Positions 49,786-59,078 of a stretch of 64,000 nucleotides of DNA are shown in pieces. Below the pieces are notes generated by a model. It was not told where the DNA came from. It made no database searches and was given only the letters and a program-made list of their open reading frames with translations. Origin of the DNA: Synechocystis sp. PCC 6714 (lineage in GTDB: Bacteria > Cyanobacteriota > Cyanobacteriia > Cyanobacteriales > Microcystaceae); assembly GCF_000478825.2 (NCBI RefSeq), contig NZ_CP007542.1, positions 1,116,001 to 1,180,000 of the forward strand, read 5' to 3'. Position 1 is the stretch's first letter, and each line of letters starts with the position of its first letter. Both the position numbers and the translations under genes were made by a program.

Positions 49786-51147
49786 TTAAGCTTTCTTTAA
49801 ATTTGCGATGAAAAAGCCGTCTTGGTGGTGTTGATGGGGCAAAATCGTCAGCATTCCCTGGTCAATTATCTCCCTAACCTCTTCCTGGGGATTAATCCAC
49901 TGAAAAGGTGCCGATCGCCATTCGGGGTGACTTGCCAAAAACTGTTCAATTTGTGCCTCATTTTCTGCCCGGTTCAAGGTGCAGGTGGAGTAGACCAGAA
50001 TGCCACCGGGTTTAACCATCGGGGCGATCGCCGTTAACAAAGCCTGTTGCAGAGGTAAAAGGGTGGCAATGGTAGCGGGGGTTTGGCGCCAACGGAGATC
50101 CGGATTGCGATGGAGAGTTCCCAAGCCAGAACAGGGTACATCCAGTAAAGCCCGGTCCACCCATTGGATGGGTGGCTTAGTTCCCGGCTTAGTCATATCC
50201 CCTTCCCAACTTTTAATACTGGTTAACCCTAACCGTTGCTGGGTAACGGCTAACTTTTGTAGCCGCCAACCATGGCGATCGCCCGCATAAATTTGTCCCT
50301 GATCCTGCATCAGTTCGGCCATATGGGTGGTTTTACCGCCGGGGGCTGCACAGACATCAAAAATAGTTTCTCCCCGTTGCGGGTCGAGAATTTGAGCTAC
50401 CCATTGGGCACTGGCGTCCTGCACTGTCCACCAACCCTCCGCAAAACCCGGCAATTGGGTAATGGCTCCCGTTTTCCCCGTTACCCTTAATCCTTGGGAT
50501 AGTCCGGCAATATTTTCCGTGGTTAAACCAATGGCCTCCAGAGCCTGGGCTACCTCCGCCCGATTGGTTTTCAAGGGATTAATGCGTAAATCCAAAGCAG
50601 GATTGTGGTTGAAACACTGACACAACGTCTCCGTTTCCCCCCGGCCCCATTGCCCTAAAAAAAGTTCTAGCAGCCAATCCGGCAAACTATATTTTTCCCC
50701 TAAGCTAATCTGGGGTGAATCCAACCAGTCTTTCCCTCCATCCCGTTCCCTTTGGTAACGGCGCAGAATGCCATTAACAACTTTGCTCAGACCCTTTAAG
50801 CCATTGGCTTTGGCCAAATCTACACTAGTATTGACCGCCGCCGAAACGGGAATCTGGTCTAAATACACCAATTGATATAAACCCAGTTGCAATATTCTTC
50901 TCAAATCCGGAGGTTGTTTCCCCGCAGGGCGATCGCCAAGGCAGGTCAATAAGTAATCCAGTGTTCTCTGTCGGCGCACTACCCCGTACACCAACTCCGT
51001 TAATAGTCGGCGATCCGCTGGGGCCAGGTCATATTTCTGCAACACCCGATCAACGGCCAAATCAACATAGCTATCCCGGCGATCGATGTCCCGTAAAGCC
51101 AAGAAAGCTAATTGCCGAGCCGAAATCATGGGTAATTTGATGGTCAA
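49786..51147 (-). CDS. rsmB: 16S rRNA (cytosine-967-C5)-methyltransferase RsmB
   Basis: 453 residues. N-terminal NusB-like RNA-binding domain (ALRDIDRRDSYVDLAVDRVL, LTELVYGVVRRQRTLDYLL), then a SAM methyltransferase domain: DVCAAPGGKTTHMAELM (SAM loop), the DVPCSGLGTLHRNPDLRW nucleophile region, and the catalytic Cys in VYSTCTLNRAENE. It methylates C967 of 16S rRNA using AdoMet. It starts exactly at the end of the exbD gene (51147/51148) and is part of the same leftward operon. Confidence 0.95.
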   Translation of the reverse strand: MTIKLPMISARQLAFLALRDIDRRDSYVDLAVDRVLQKYDLAPADRRLLTELVYGVVRRQRTLDYLLTCLGDRPAGKQPPDLRRILQLGLYQLVYLDQIPVSAAVNTSVDLAKANGLKGLSKVVNGILRRYQRERDGGKDWLDSPQISLGEKYSLPDWLLELFLGQWGRGETETLCQCFNHNPALDLRINPLKTNRAEVAQALEAIGLTTENIAGLSQGLRVTGKTGAITQLPGFAEGWWTVQDASAQWVAQILDPQRGETIFDVCAAPGGKTTHMAELMQDQGQIYAGDRHGWRLQKLAVTQQRLGLTSIKSWEGDMTKPGTKPPIQWVDRALLDVPCSGLGTLHRNPDLRWRQTPATIATLLPLQQALLTAIAPMVKPGGILVYSTCTLNRAENEAQIEQFLASHPEWRSAPFQWINPQEEVREIIDQGMLTILPHQHHQDGFFIANLKKA

Positions 51148-51963
51148 TTACTGCTGGGGCATATTGGACCCAGTACTGTCCATCCCCGGTAAATTGGGAG
51201 ACTGGGAATTGGGGGCCGGCGCAAAGTTGGAACCGCTGGGAAAACCAGGATTATCACCAGAATTGGGGGCCATATTGCCGTTAGTGCTGGGCATACCAGG
51301 CAGGGGAGTGTTGCTAAAATTGGGGGTGCCAGACTGTCCAGGATTCACATTGTTAGGATTGGGATTAAAATTAGGCATTCCCGGATTGGGACTATTGGGA
51401 AAAGTGGTGCCCGGAGTCATACCCGGAAGTCCCAAATTCGGATCATTGAAACCATTGGGGGTCATGCCTGGGGGAGTTTGGGCATCACCGGGTAAAGTTG
51501 CTAAAGCCACCCGATCGCCCCCCACCGTGCGGAGAATATCCAACAGTTGCACCACATCGTTATAACTAGCATTGCGGGAAGCATGGAGCACAATTAATCC
51601 AGTGGGATTGTACTGATGGTAGTTCTGCAGGGCACTGACCATCTGCTCCTGGCTCACCGGCTGTTTTTCCACATATAACTGTCCCAGGTCGTCCAGACTG
51701 ACCATAAACATTTCTCGCATTTGGGGAGCCCCGGTGCTGGCCCTGGGTAAATCCAAACTAATGGCCTGTTGCCGGGACAAACCCACCGCCCCCAGGATGA
51801 AGAAGGTCAGAATACAAAAAACAACATCAATGAGAGGAATAATTTCAATACGGACTTCCCCCTGATCATGTTGGTTATCCTGCCAAAGGGAAAGGGGACG
51901 GGTGGGATGGTAAATGGACTGGAATTTGCGGTGGGGCTTGGGAGCTTTAGGGGAAGATGCCAT
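51148..51963 (-). CDS. exbD: ExbD/TolR-type protein with a long Pro/Asn/Gly-rich tail
   Basis: 271 residues from ATG 51963 (MASSPKAPKPHRKF); TTG 52068 would add 35 residues. A single membrane helix (EIIPLIDVVFCILTFFILGA) with the conserved Asp of ExbD in PLIDVVF is followed by a periplasmic domain (QLYVEKQPVSQEQMVSALQN, RNASYNDVVQLLDILRTVGG). The last roughly 110 residues are an unusual low-complexity tail built of PGM, PN and NP units (GLPGMTPGTTFPNSPNPGMP). With ExbB it forms a proton-driven energiser of outer-membrane transport. Confidence 0.85.
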   Translation of the reverse strand: MASSPKAPKPHRKFQSIYHPTRPLSLWQDNQHDQGEVRIEIIPLIDVVFCILTFFILGAVGLSRQQAISLDLPRASTGAPQMREMFMVSLDDLGQLYVEKQPVSQEQMVSALQNYHQYNPTGLIVLHASRNASYNDVVQLLDILRTVGGDRVALATLPGDAQTPPGMTPNGFNDPNLGLPGMTPGTTFPNSPNPGMPNFNPNPNNVNPGQSGTPNFSNTPLPGMPSTNGNMAPNSGDNPGFPSGSNFAPAPNSQSPNLPGMDSTGSNMPQQ

Positions 51964-52070
51964 GGCAATGGGAGGGGGAAAACCGGAGTCAATCTTGGGG
52001 AGAATATCAGCAATGGAGTCGATCAACCTCCCCAATCCTAGCAAGCCTGGAAAAGTTAATTCCAGCAAAA

Positions 52071-52754
52071 CTACTGGGGCAAGCTTTCCGCTTCGGGGCT
52101 GGGGGATAAACCGTCATCGTAGGCCATTTCCTGTTCAAACCAGCGTTGGCGATAGAGCACTTCCAGCTCACTGCCTGCTTTACGGAAGACCCGCATTTGG
52201 TTGAACCATAGCCCCTGGAAAAGACGGTAAAAGGCCAAACTAACAATGGCCACAATCAAACCGGCCGCTGTGGAAATCAGCGCTTCCCCAATACCAAGGG
52301 TCACTCCAGCGGTGGAAGCGGTGCCTAAATCGCTAATTTGAATCGAACTAAGGGATTGGATCAAACCCAACACTGTGCCCAACAGTCCCAACAGGGGGGA
52401 GAGGGCAATAATTGCTTCCAGGATTTTGTCTCCCCGCCGCATGAGGGCCAACTGATCGTCCGCCGCCGACTCCAACGCCAGATGAAAAACCTCCGGGTCG
52501 GGGTGGGGCAACCGCAAGGGGGCCAACAGATATTTAGCAATGGGAAAACGACGATTATCCTGGGCTACCCGAATGGCCGTATCCCAATCCCGGGCCGCCG
52601 TGTCTAAAATTCGGGAAGCAGTTTGGGAGCTTTTGAGAATGACTTGGCCCCAAAACCACAACCTCTCGATGATGGTACTGACGGACAAAATCGATAAGAG
52701 AAGCAGGGGCCACATGGCCACGCCACCCTTTTGCATTAACTCAATGGGATTCAC
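52071..52754 (-). CDS. exbB: ExbB/TolQ/MotA-type proton channel protein
   Basis: 227 residues starting at GTG 52752-52754 with GGAGG 12 nt upstream. Three membrane segments: [20 protein letters not shown], then [20 protein letters not shown] and [20 protein letters not shown], with the TolQ-family Thr/Pro/Gly pattern between. It is the partner of the ExbD gene directly downstream and supplies energy to TonB-dependent receptors for iron or other scarce ligands. Matches slr0677 in order. Confidence 0.93.
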   Translation of the reverse strand: MNPIELMQKGGVAMWPLLLLSILSVSTIIERLWFWGQVILKSSQTASRILDTAARDWDTAIRVAQDNRRFPIAKYLLAPLRLPHPDPEVFHLALESAADDQLALMRRGDKILEAIIALSPLLGLLGTVLGLIQSLSSIQISDLGTASTAGVTLGIGEALISTAAGLIVAIVSLAFYRLFQGLWFNQMRVFRKAGSELEVLYRQRWFEQEMAYDDGLSPSPEAESLPQ

Positions 52755-52941
52755 TGCTATTCATTGCCTCCATTGCAATATGTGCCACTGGGAAAGGACC
52801 TGAAGGATCTAATTGATCCAAACTTTAGACAAAACTGATTCGATCAACTAAGCCCAATCCTTTGGCGATCGAGCTTAAACACAGACAATCCTAACGCAAG
52901 GATTCCCCCACCTAGAGAGATTGACCGGTGCCAAGTTTGCC

Positions 52942-53475
52942 TTAGCCCTCGATATAGTTGAGATCCACTAGCTTTTGCCAAATTTTGCCTACGCTCTCAT
53001 CTAGTTCCTCTAGATCTGTGCGGCACTCCACATCGGGGCTGGTGGGGGGTTCGTAGGGGTCATCAATGCCAGTGAAACCTTTAATTTCTCCACTGCGGGC
53101 TTTGGCGTATAGACCTTTGACATCCCGCTCTTCACAAACGGCCAGGGGCGCATTAACAAATACTTCCAGGAAATCCTCAATGGTCTGTTTAACTTCTTCC
53201 CGGATGGCTCGGTAGGGGGAAATGGCAGAAACTAAAACAATCACGCCATTGCGGGTAAGCAAATGGGATACAAAACCAATGCGCCGAATGTTGGTATCCC
53301 GGTCTTCCTTGCTAAAACCCAGTCCTTTGGTCAGGTTAGTGCGTACCACATCACCATCCAAAACTTCCAGACGGTGGCCGCTATCCCGTAATTTTTTTTC
53401 TAACGCATGAGTAATGGTGGTTTTCCCCGCTCCACTCAGTCCCGTTAACCAGATTGTTACACCACGTTGTTGCAT
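52942..53475 (-). CDS. cysC: Adenylylsulfate kinase
   Basis: 177 residues. Phosphorylates APS to PAPS in sulfate assimilation. P-loop GLSGAGKTTITHAL, APS-binding segment VLDGDVVRTNLTKGLGFSKE, then DRDTNIRRIGFVSHLL, and the lid KGLYAKARSGEIKGFTGIDD. The catalytic Asp is in DGD. Standard length. It is the first gene (most upstream) of the leftward exbBD-rsmB block but is separated by 187 nt. Confidence 0.96.
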   Translation of the reverse strand: MQQRGVTIWLTGLSGAGKTTITHALEKKLRDSGHRLEVLDGDVVRTNLTKGLGFSKEDRDTNIRRIGFVSHLLTRNGVIVLVSAISPYRAIREEVKQTIEDFLEVFVNAPLAVCEERDVKGLYAKARSGEIKGFTGIDDPYEPPTSPDVECRTDLEELDESVGKIWQKLVDLNYIEG

Positions 53476-53627
53476 AGATAGTCTAGGAATTTTTCAAAAA
53501 TTGTCGATACTGCCGAGGAATTCCCGCAGGATTTGCAGAGTAATGCGCCGCCCTTGAGCTTAGCTTTTTCGTTACCCGTTGACAATGGCGGATTTTCTCC
53601 AATTTTTGCCCCGGGTAGGTGACTTTG

Positions 53628-53668
53628 CTTAACCTTTCCATAGCCTAACCATAAGTTTTTCTTAATTT
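53628..53668 (+). promoter_or_regulatory. Pho box (four 8-bp repeats)
   Basis: Four direct repeats at an exact 11-bp period: CTTAACCT (53628), CATAGCCT (53639), CATAAGTT (53650) and CTTAATTT (53661), each separated by 3 nt. This is the arrangement bound by the phosphate regulator SphR/PhoB (consensus CTTAACCT). It lies 134 nt before the phosphatase start, so that gene should be induced by phosphate starvation. Confidence 0.8.
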
Positions 53669-53802
53669 GCCTGTGAAAAACTGTAGCAGGGACTAGAACG
53701 TGTACTTTGCCGATGGCAGATTTTAATATCTCCCGGCGATCGCCAGCACCGGTTGAAGATTTTGCCCCACTTTTTCCTGATTGACAAATTTTTGAAGCAA
53801 TT

Positions 53803-56800
53803 ATGACCATTAACAGCGGCGTTAGTTTGATTAGCAAAATTGGCGGCTTTGCCAGTAGCAATGGGGCAGAAATTCCCGCCTTTGACCCCGGTACTAAGCG
53901 CCTATTTGTGGTCGCCGGTGAATTAATCGAGATTCTAGATCTAGGTGACCCCACTAGCCCAATTAAGATCGGGGATTTAGGGATCAATTTCAATGACATT
54001 CCCTCCGGTTTTAGCCCCGTGCCCAATAGTGTGGCCGTGGGTAAGACTGGCACCCCCAGCGCAGGGATTGTGGCCGTATCTTTAGCAATTCGAGATGACT
54101 TGAATAACCAAGAAGCCGGTCAAGTGCAGTTCTTCGATGCGGCCACCGGCGAGTTCCTGGGCAAAGTTCTGGTGGGCTTTTTGCCCGATATGATCACCTT
54201 TAGCCCTGACGGGACGAAGGTTTTAACCGCCAACGAAGGGGAACCAAACGAAAGCTATACAGTGGATCCCGTTGGTTCGGTCAGCATTATTGATATTAAC
54301 GGCGGATTTGCTAATCTCAGCTCCCAGACAGCGACTTTTGACAGTTTTAATGGTCAGAAAACTGAGTTGCAATCCTCTGGAGTAAGACTTTTCGGGCAAA
54401 TTTTTGATAATAACGGCAACTTTGTGCGGAATAGTACCGTAGCTGAAGACGTGGAGCCGGAATATATTGCTTTTAGCGGTGATGGCACCAAAGCTTGGGT
54501 GACTTTACAGGAAAATAATGCCGTTGCAGTGATTGATATAGCTACCGCTACGGTGGAGGTAATTCTACCCCTTGGTTTTAAGGACCACAGCTTGCCAGGC
54601 AATGGATTGGACGCCAGTGACCGTGACGGCGGAATTAATATTCAAAATTGGCCTATTTTCGGGATGTATATGCCCGATAGCATTGCTTCTTTTACCGTTG
54701 GCGACCAAACTTACTATATAACTGCCAACGAAGGGGATGCTCGCAATCGTCCTTCCGGTGATGATATCTTACCCTCTCCCTTTGATGGTGAAGGGGATAT
54801 TTTTGTTGAAGAAGCTCGGATTAAAGATTTAGTTCTGGATCCCATCGCTTTTCCCAATGCGGCAGAGTTACAAGCAGATGCTAACCTTGGCCGTTTGACG
54901 GTAACGACAAAATTTGGGGACATTGATGGGGATGGGGATTTTGACGAACTTTATGTCTATGGTTCCCGTTCTTTTTCCATTTGGAATCAAAATGGCAGTT
55001 TAGTTTATGACAGTGGCGAAGATTTCGAGCGGATCATTGCCGAAGCAGTGCCGGAGTTTTTCAGTGCTAGCAACGACAATAACAGTTTCGACAACCGTAG
55101 TGATAATAAAGGGCCTGAACCGGAAGGGGTGACAGTAGGCACCATCGATGGCCGCACCTACGCCTTTGTGGGGCTAGAGCGCATTGGTGGCGTAATGGTT
55201 TATGACGTAACCAACCCTGAAGCCCCTGAGTTTGTGCAGTACATTAACCCCCGGGATTTTACCGTCGATCCAGAGTCTAATTTGACCGATTCCGGCCCGG
55301 AGGGATTAATCTTCATCGATGCCGCCGACAGTCCCAACGGTAAGCCATTGCTGGTGGTGAGCAATGAGGTGAGTCAAACCACTGCCATTTTTGAGGTTAA
55401 TGTACCCACTCCCCAACCTTTCACCCTGCAATTGTTCCATGCTTCTGACCAGGAGGGGGGAGTGCCGGCTTTGGATGATGCGCCCCGGTTTTCCGCTGTG
55501 CTCAATGCCCTACTGCAACAGGATATTGACAGTGATGGTGTGCCCGGTTTTGCTAATAATCTAATTTTGTCTTCCGGTGATGCCTACATCCCTGGATTAT
55601 TTTTCGGTGCATCGGCAGACGTTTTCGGTGGTTTAGGCCGGGCGGATATTCTTATCCAAAATCAATTAGGATTCCAGGCGATCGCCTTTGGCAACCATGA
55701 ATTTGACTTGGGCACAGGGTTGATCGCGGATTTGATTGGGGGCGATCCGGCGGATAATTTCCCTGGGGCAAACTTTCCCTACCTAAGTAGCAATCTAGAC
55801 TTCACTACTGATGGCAATTTAAGCCCTTTGATCACAGCGGATGGCCAGGAAGCCAGCACCATTCCCGGCAAAATCGCTGCCAGCACCATCATCACCGTCA
55901 ATGGAGAAAAAATTGGCATTGTCGGGGCCACTACACCCACCCTAAGGACAATTTCTAGCCCCGGTAATGTGGGTGTTTTCCCCAGTCCCTTTGGCGGAAC
56001 TCCCAGTGCCGAAGAGTTGGACGCATTGGCCGCGATCATTCAAGCAGATGTGGATGCGTTGCTGTTGGCCAACCCCGGGCTCAACAAAGTAATACTTCTG
56101 TCTCATATGCAACAGATCAGCATTGAACAGGAATTGGCTTCCCGCCTCAGCCACGTTGATATTATTGTGGCCGGTGGTTCCAATACCCGTTTAGTGGATG
56201 AAGACGATCGCCTCCGGGCTGGGGACACAGCCCAGGGTATCTACCCCATTATCAAAACTGGGGCGGATGGTAAACCCGTAGCCGTGGTCAATACCGATGG
56301 TAACTATAAATATGTCGGTCGTCTGGTGATCGATTTTGACGGGGAAGGGGTAATCGTTCCTGAAAGCTATGATCCCAACATCAGTGGAGTCTATGCCACC
56401 GATGAGCAGGGGGTGGCGGATCTCAATGCCGCTGGACTGATTGACCCGGAAATCCAAGCCATTGTGAACCAACTACGGGAAGTCATTGTGGCCAAAGAAA
56501 GTAATGTATTTGGTATCAGTAATGTGTACCTCGAAGGTTCCCGCCCAGCCATTCGTCAGCAAGAAACTAATCTGGGGAACCTTACCGCCGATGCCAACTT
56601 GGCGATCGCTAAAACCATCGATTCCTCTGTAGTTATTTCCCTAAAAAATGGGGGCGGTATTCGGGATGACATCGGCCAAGTTTTAACTCCTCCTGGAGGA
56701 ACTGGAGAACCAGAACGACTTCCCAACGAAGCCGTCACCGATGCAGAGGGCAATATTATTAAGCCCGAAGGGGGAATTTCTGAAACTGATATTGCCAATG

Positions 56801-58014
56801 CCCTCAGTTTTAACAATGGCCTGAGTTTAATCACTGTCACCGCTGCTGAATTACTGGCCCTAGTGGAACACGGGGTGGCCGCTAGTGATGGCACTAATCA
56901 ACAGGGTCGTTTTCCCCAAGTCAGTGGCTTTGCCTTCAGTTTTGACCTTAACCGTGCCCCTGGCGATCAGGTTCTTTCCCTGGCGATCGAAGATGAAACA
57001 GGCAAAGACTTGGATGTTGTGGTGCGAAATGGCGAATTGGTTGGAGATCCTAGCCGCACCTTCCGCATGGTCACCCTGGGCTTTTTGGCCGATGGTGGTG
57101 ATGGTTACCCCTTCCCCATGGGAGCATCAACTAACAGGGTGGATTTGAACGAATCTACCGATGCTCCCCGCACCGGCCTAGCCACCTTTGCCCCCGATGG
57201 TTCCGAACAAGATGTCCTGGCGGAATATTTAGCTGCTAACTTCAACAGCCCAGAAACCGCATTTAATCAGGCAGATACTTCCCCGGAATTTGATACCCGC
57301 ATTCAAAATCTGGCTTTCCGCATTGATAGCGTGATTGATCCCATTGACCCGATCGCCAATGAAATTGGCGTAGTGGCCGAAAACGGCTTCTTCTTTGTTC
57401 TATTTCCCAATGGTGATGAAGTACAGCTTAAATTTAACAATCAACCCTTTGCCAGTAACACTTTTGGCAATTGGCAGATTTTGGAGGCAGAAACGGTAAA
57501 CGGAATCAATCAGGTCCTTTGGCAAAATTCCGATCTTGGTCAAATTGGCGTTTGGAATGCTGACTCCAACTGGAACTGGATTTCCTCGGAAACTTGGCCC
57601 ACCAATTCCTTCAATACCCTGCAAGCAGAGGTCACCTTCCAGATTGACATCAACAACGATGACCTCCTTGGCGATCGCCTGATGAATGTGGAAACCCAGG
57701 GCAATGTTAGTTTGCTAGAAGGAATCTTCGGCAATTACTACGTCGAAACCGGCGATGACTTAACAACCCCCATCAAATACCTAGGGGAAGCCTTTGACAA
57801 CAACTTGGGCAATTGGCAAGCTCTGGCGGCGGAAACCGTACAAGGGATTAACCAGGTTCTGTGGCAAAATCTTGACACCAACCAAATCGGTGTTTGGAAC
57901 ACTAGCTCTAACTGGAACTGGATTTCCTCCAATGTATTTGATGCTGGTTCTCCCGAGGCGATCGCCCAAGCTGGTATTTTCGGCGTCAACATCGGTGGAA
58001 CAATGGTTGCCTAA
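53803..58014 (+). CDS. phoA: Giant extracellular alkaline phosphatase/5'-nucleotidase (PhoA, sll0654-like)
   Basis: 1403 residues without an N-terminal signal. Residues 1-535 form a propeller-like choice-of-anchor I/esterase domain (PDMITFSPDGTKVLTANEGE). Residues about 538-860 are a calcineurin-type 5'-nucleotidase domain (LQLFHASDQEGG, LILSSGDAYIPG, FGNHEFDLGTG near 630, LLSHMQQ). Residues about 900-1170 are the 5'-nucleotidase C-domain (NLGNLTADANLAIA, LKNGGGIRDDI). The last 220 residues hold two Trp-rich repeats (INQVLWQN, QIGVWN, SNWNWISS) that probably serve type I secretion. It releases phosphate from esters outside the cell. Confidence 0.9.
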   Translation: MTINSGVSLISKIGGFASSNGAEIPAFDPGTKRLFVVAGELIEILDLGDPTSPIKIGDLGINFNDIPSGFSPVPNSVAVGKTGTPSAGIVAVSLAIRDDLNNQEAGQVQFFDAATGEFLGKVLVGFLPDMITFSPDGTKVLTANEGEPNESYTVDPVGSVSIIDINGGFANLSSQTATFDSFNGQKTELQSSGVRLFGQIFDNNGNFVRNSTVAEDVEPEYIAFSGDGTKAWVTLQENNAVAVIDIATATVEVILPLGFKDHSLPGNGLDASDRDGGINIQNWPIFGMYMPDSIASFTVGDQTYYITANEGDARNRPSGDDILPSPFDGEGDIFVEEARIKDLVLDPIAFPNAAELQADANLGRLTVTTKFGDIDGDGDFDELYVYGSRSFSIWNQNGSLVYDSGEDFERIIAEAVPEFFSASNDNNSFDNRSDNKGPEPEGVTVGTIDGRTYAFVGLERIGGVMVYDVTNPEAPEFVQYINPRDFTVDPESNLTDSGPEGLIFIDAADSPNGKPLLVVSNEVSQTTAIFEVNVPTPQPFTLQLFHASDQEGGVPALDDAPRFSAVLNALLQQDIDSDGVPGFANNLILSSGDAYIPGLFFGASADVFGGLGRADILIQNQLGFQAIAFGNHEFDLGTGLIADLIGGDPADNFPGANFPYLSSNLDFTTDGNLSPLITADGQEASTIPGKIAASTIITVNGEKIGIVGATTPTLRTISSPGNVGVFPSPFGGTPSAEELDALAAIIQADVDALLLANPGLNKVILLSHMQQISIEQELASRLSHVDIIVAGGSNTRLVDEDDRLRAGDTAQGIYPIIKTGADGKPVAVVNTDGNYKYVGRLVIDFDGEGVIVPESYDPNISGVYATDEQGVADLNAAGLIDPEIQAIVNQLREVIVAKESNVFGISNVYLEGSRPAIRQQETNLGNLTADANLAIAKTIDSSVVISLKNGGGIRDDIGQVLTPPGGTGEPERLPNEAVTDAEGNIIKPEGGISETDIANALSFNNGLSLITVTAAELLALVEHGVAASDGTNQQGRFPQVSGFAFSFDLNRAPGDQVLSLAIEDETGKDLDVVVRNGELVGDPSRTFRMVTLGFLADGGDGYPFPMGASTNRVDLNESTDAPRTGLATFAPDGSEQDVLAEYLAANFNSPETAFNQADTSPEFDTRIQNLAFRIDSVIDPIDPIANEIGVVAENGFFFVLFPNGDEVQLKFNNQPFASNTFGNWQILEAETVNGINQVLWQNSDLGQIGVWNADSNWNWISSETWPTNSFNTLQAEVTFQIDINNDDLLGDRLMNVETQGNVSLLEGIFGNYYVETGDDLTTPIKYLGEAFDNNLGNWQALAAETVQGINQVLWQNLDTNQIGVWNTSSNWNWISSNVFDAGSPEAIAQAGIFGVNIGGTMVA

Positions 58015-58045
58015 CTAACCCTGCCATTATTGCCGGAACAAACTA

Positions 58046-58088
58046 ACCCCCCACCGGAGTTTAATTAACCGAGCTGGGGGATTTTTTG
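58046..58088 (+). terminator. Terminator of phoA
   Basis: A CCCCCCA...TGGGGG stem with an inner CGG/CCG pair is followed by TTTTTT. It begins about 30 nt after the stop. Confidence 0.8.
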
Positions 58089-58130
58089 TTGTGCTCTAAT
58101 CTGGGCTTTCAAAGATTGGAAAAAACCTGT

Positions 58131-59006
58131 CTAGCCTTTGGGGGAGAAGAACAGGAGGGGAAACCAACTGCGGTTCAAAATATTGTCCGTTAAACTCGGC
58201 ACAGTCCAATCTAGAAGAGTGGTGCGGCGGCTAGCCACGGCGATCGCCGTAATGTCATTGACAAAGGCGGTGTCGAGAATTTCTTGGACAGGGCTACCAT
58301 GGCGCACTTCGGTGGTAATGTTCGGCACCAGAGGACTAAACTGCTGTTTGAGTTCAACTAATTTTGCTTCCGCTTCCTGAAGACGGATTGCCATCAACTC
58401 CGGGTGACGGACACCATCTTCCAAAACAGAGAGAAAGTAACAGGACTCAACCTGACCTTGGGGAGCCTTTGCCAACGCACCTTTTAATCTTTCTATCAAA
58501 TAATTACCCGCAGAACTGGCATCGTAGGGCACTAGCAAATTACGCCAAAGATGCTGGCAACGTAATGCCATCTCCTCCACAGTGTAAGTACTAATTAATT
58601 GTGGGCGTAAAATCATCACTGGGACTTTAGTGGACTTAGCTAAGGAAAGGGTATGGCTACCGAAAAGCTTTGATTCCAAATTGCTCCGCACCGGCATTCC
58701 GTTAATGATCAGATCAATGGCTTCTTGTTCCACCAACTGATTAACTAAATCCAAATACCGCACTGAGGACACTTCTACTTTGACCTCCACCCCTGGAGGC
58801 ACCTGACCCACGAGGGACTCTAGATAGGCTTTGGCTTCCCTCAGTTTGGTTTCGTCCACATTGGCCAAATGTTCATCTTCCCAGACAGAGACGGTGTGGA
58901 GAAAAATTAGTTTAGTGATGCCGGAGAGGGAAAGTTCTTCCACAAAACTCGCCAGTCGTTGCAGTCCGTCGGAAAAATCCGTACAAATGAGGCAATGCTT
59001 AAACAT
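58131..59006 (-). CDS. Tandem universal stress protein
   Basis: 291 residues with two UspA domains: 1-135 (LICTDFSDGLQRLASFVEEL to STKVPVMILRP) and 150-291 (NLLVPYDASSAGNYLIERLK to SWFPLLFFSPK). The first domain keeps a partial ATP-loop (LIINGMPVRSNLESKLFGSH) with the GS but not the full GxxG; the second is more degenerate (IAVASRRTTLLDWTVPSLTD). Cytoplasmic; likely involved in stress or dormancy responses. Convergent with phoA. Confidence 0.85.
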   Translation of the reverse strand: MFKHCLICTDFSDGLQRLASFVEELSLSGITKLIFLHTVSVWEDEHLANVDETKLREAKAYLESLVGQVPPGVEVKVEVSSVRYLDLVNQLVEQEAIDLIINGMPVRSNLESKLFGSHTLSLAKSTKVPVMILRPQLISTYTVEEMALRCQHLWRNLLVPYDASSAGNYLIERLKGALAKAPQGQVESCYFLSVLEDGVRHPELMAIRLQEAEAKLVELKQQFSPLVPNITTEVRHGSPVQEILDTAFVNDITAIAVASRRTTLLDWTVPSLTDNILNRSWFPLLFFSPKG

Positions 59007-59078
59007 ATAAAAATCCGCCCTCTGATGACATAATTGTACTGTTTGTCGAGTGTTTTTGGTTGAACTGTGAATTTACTC

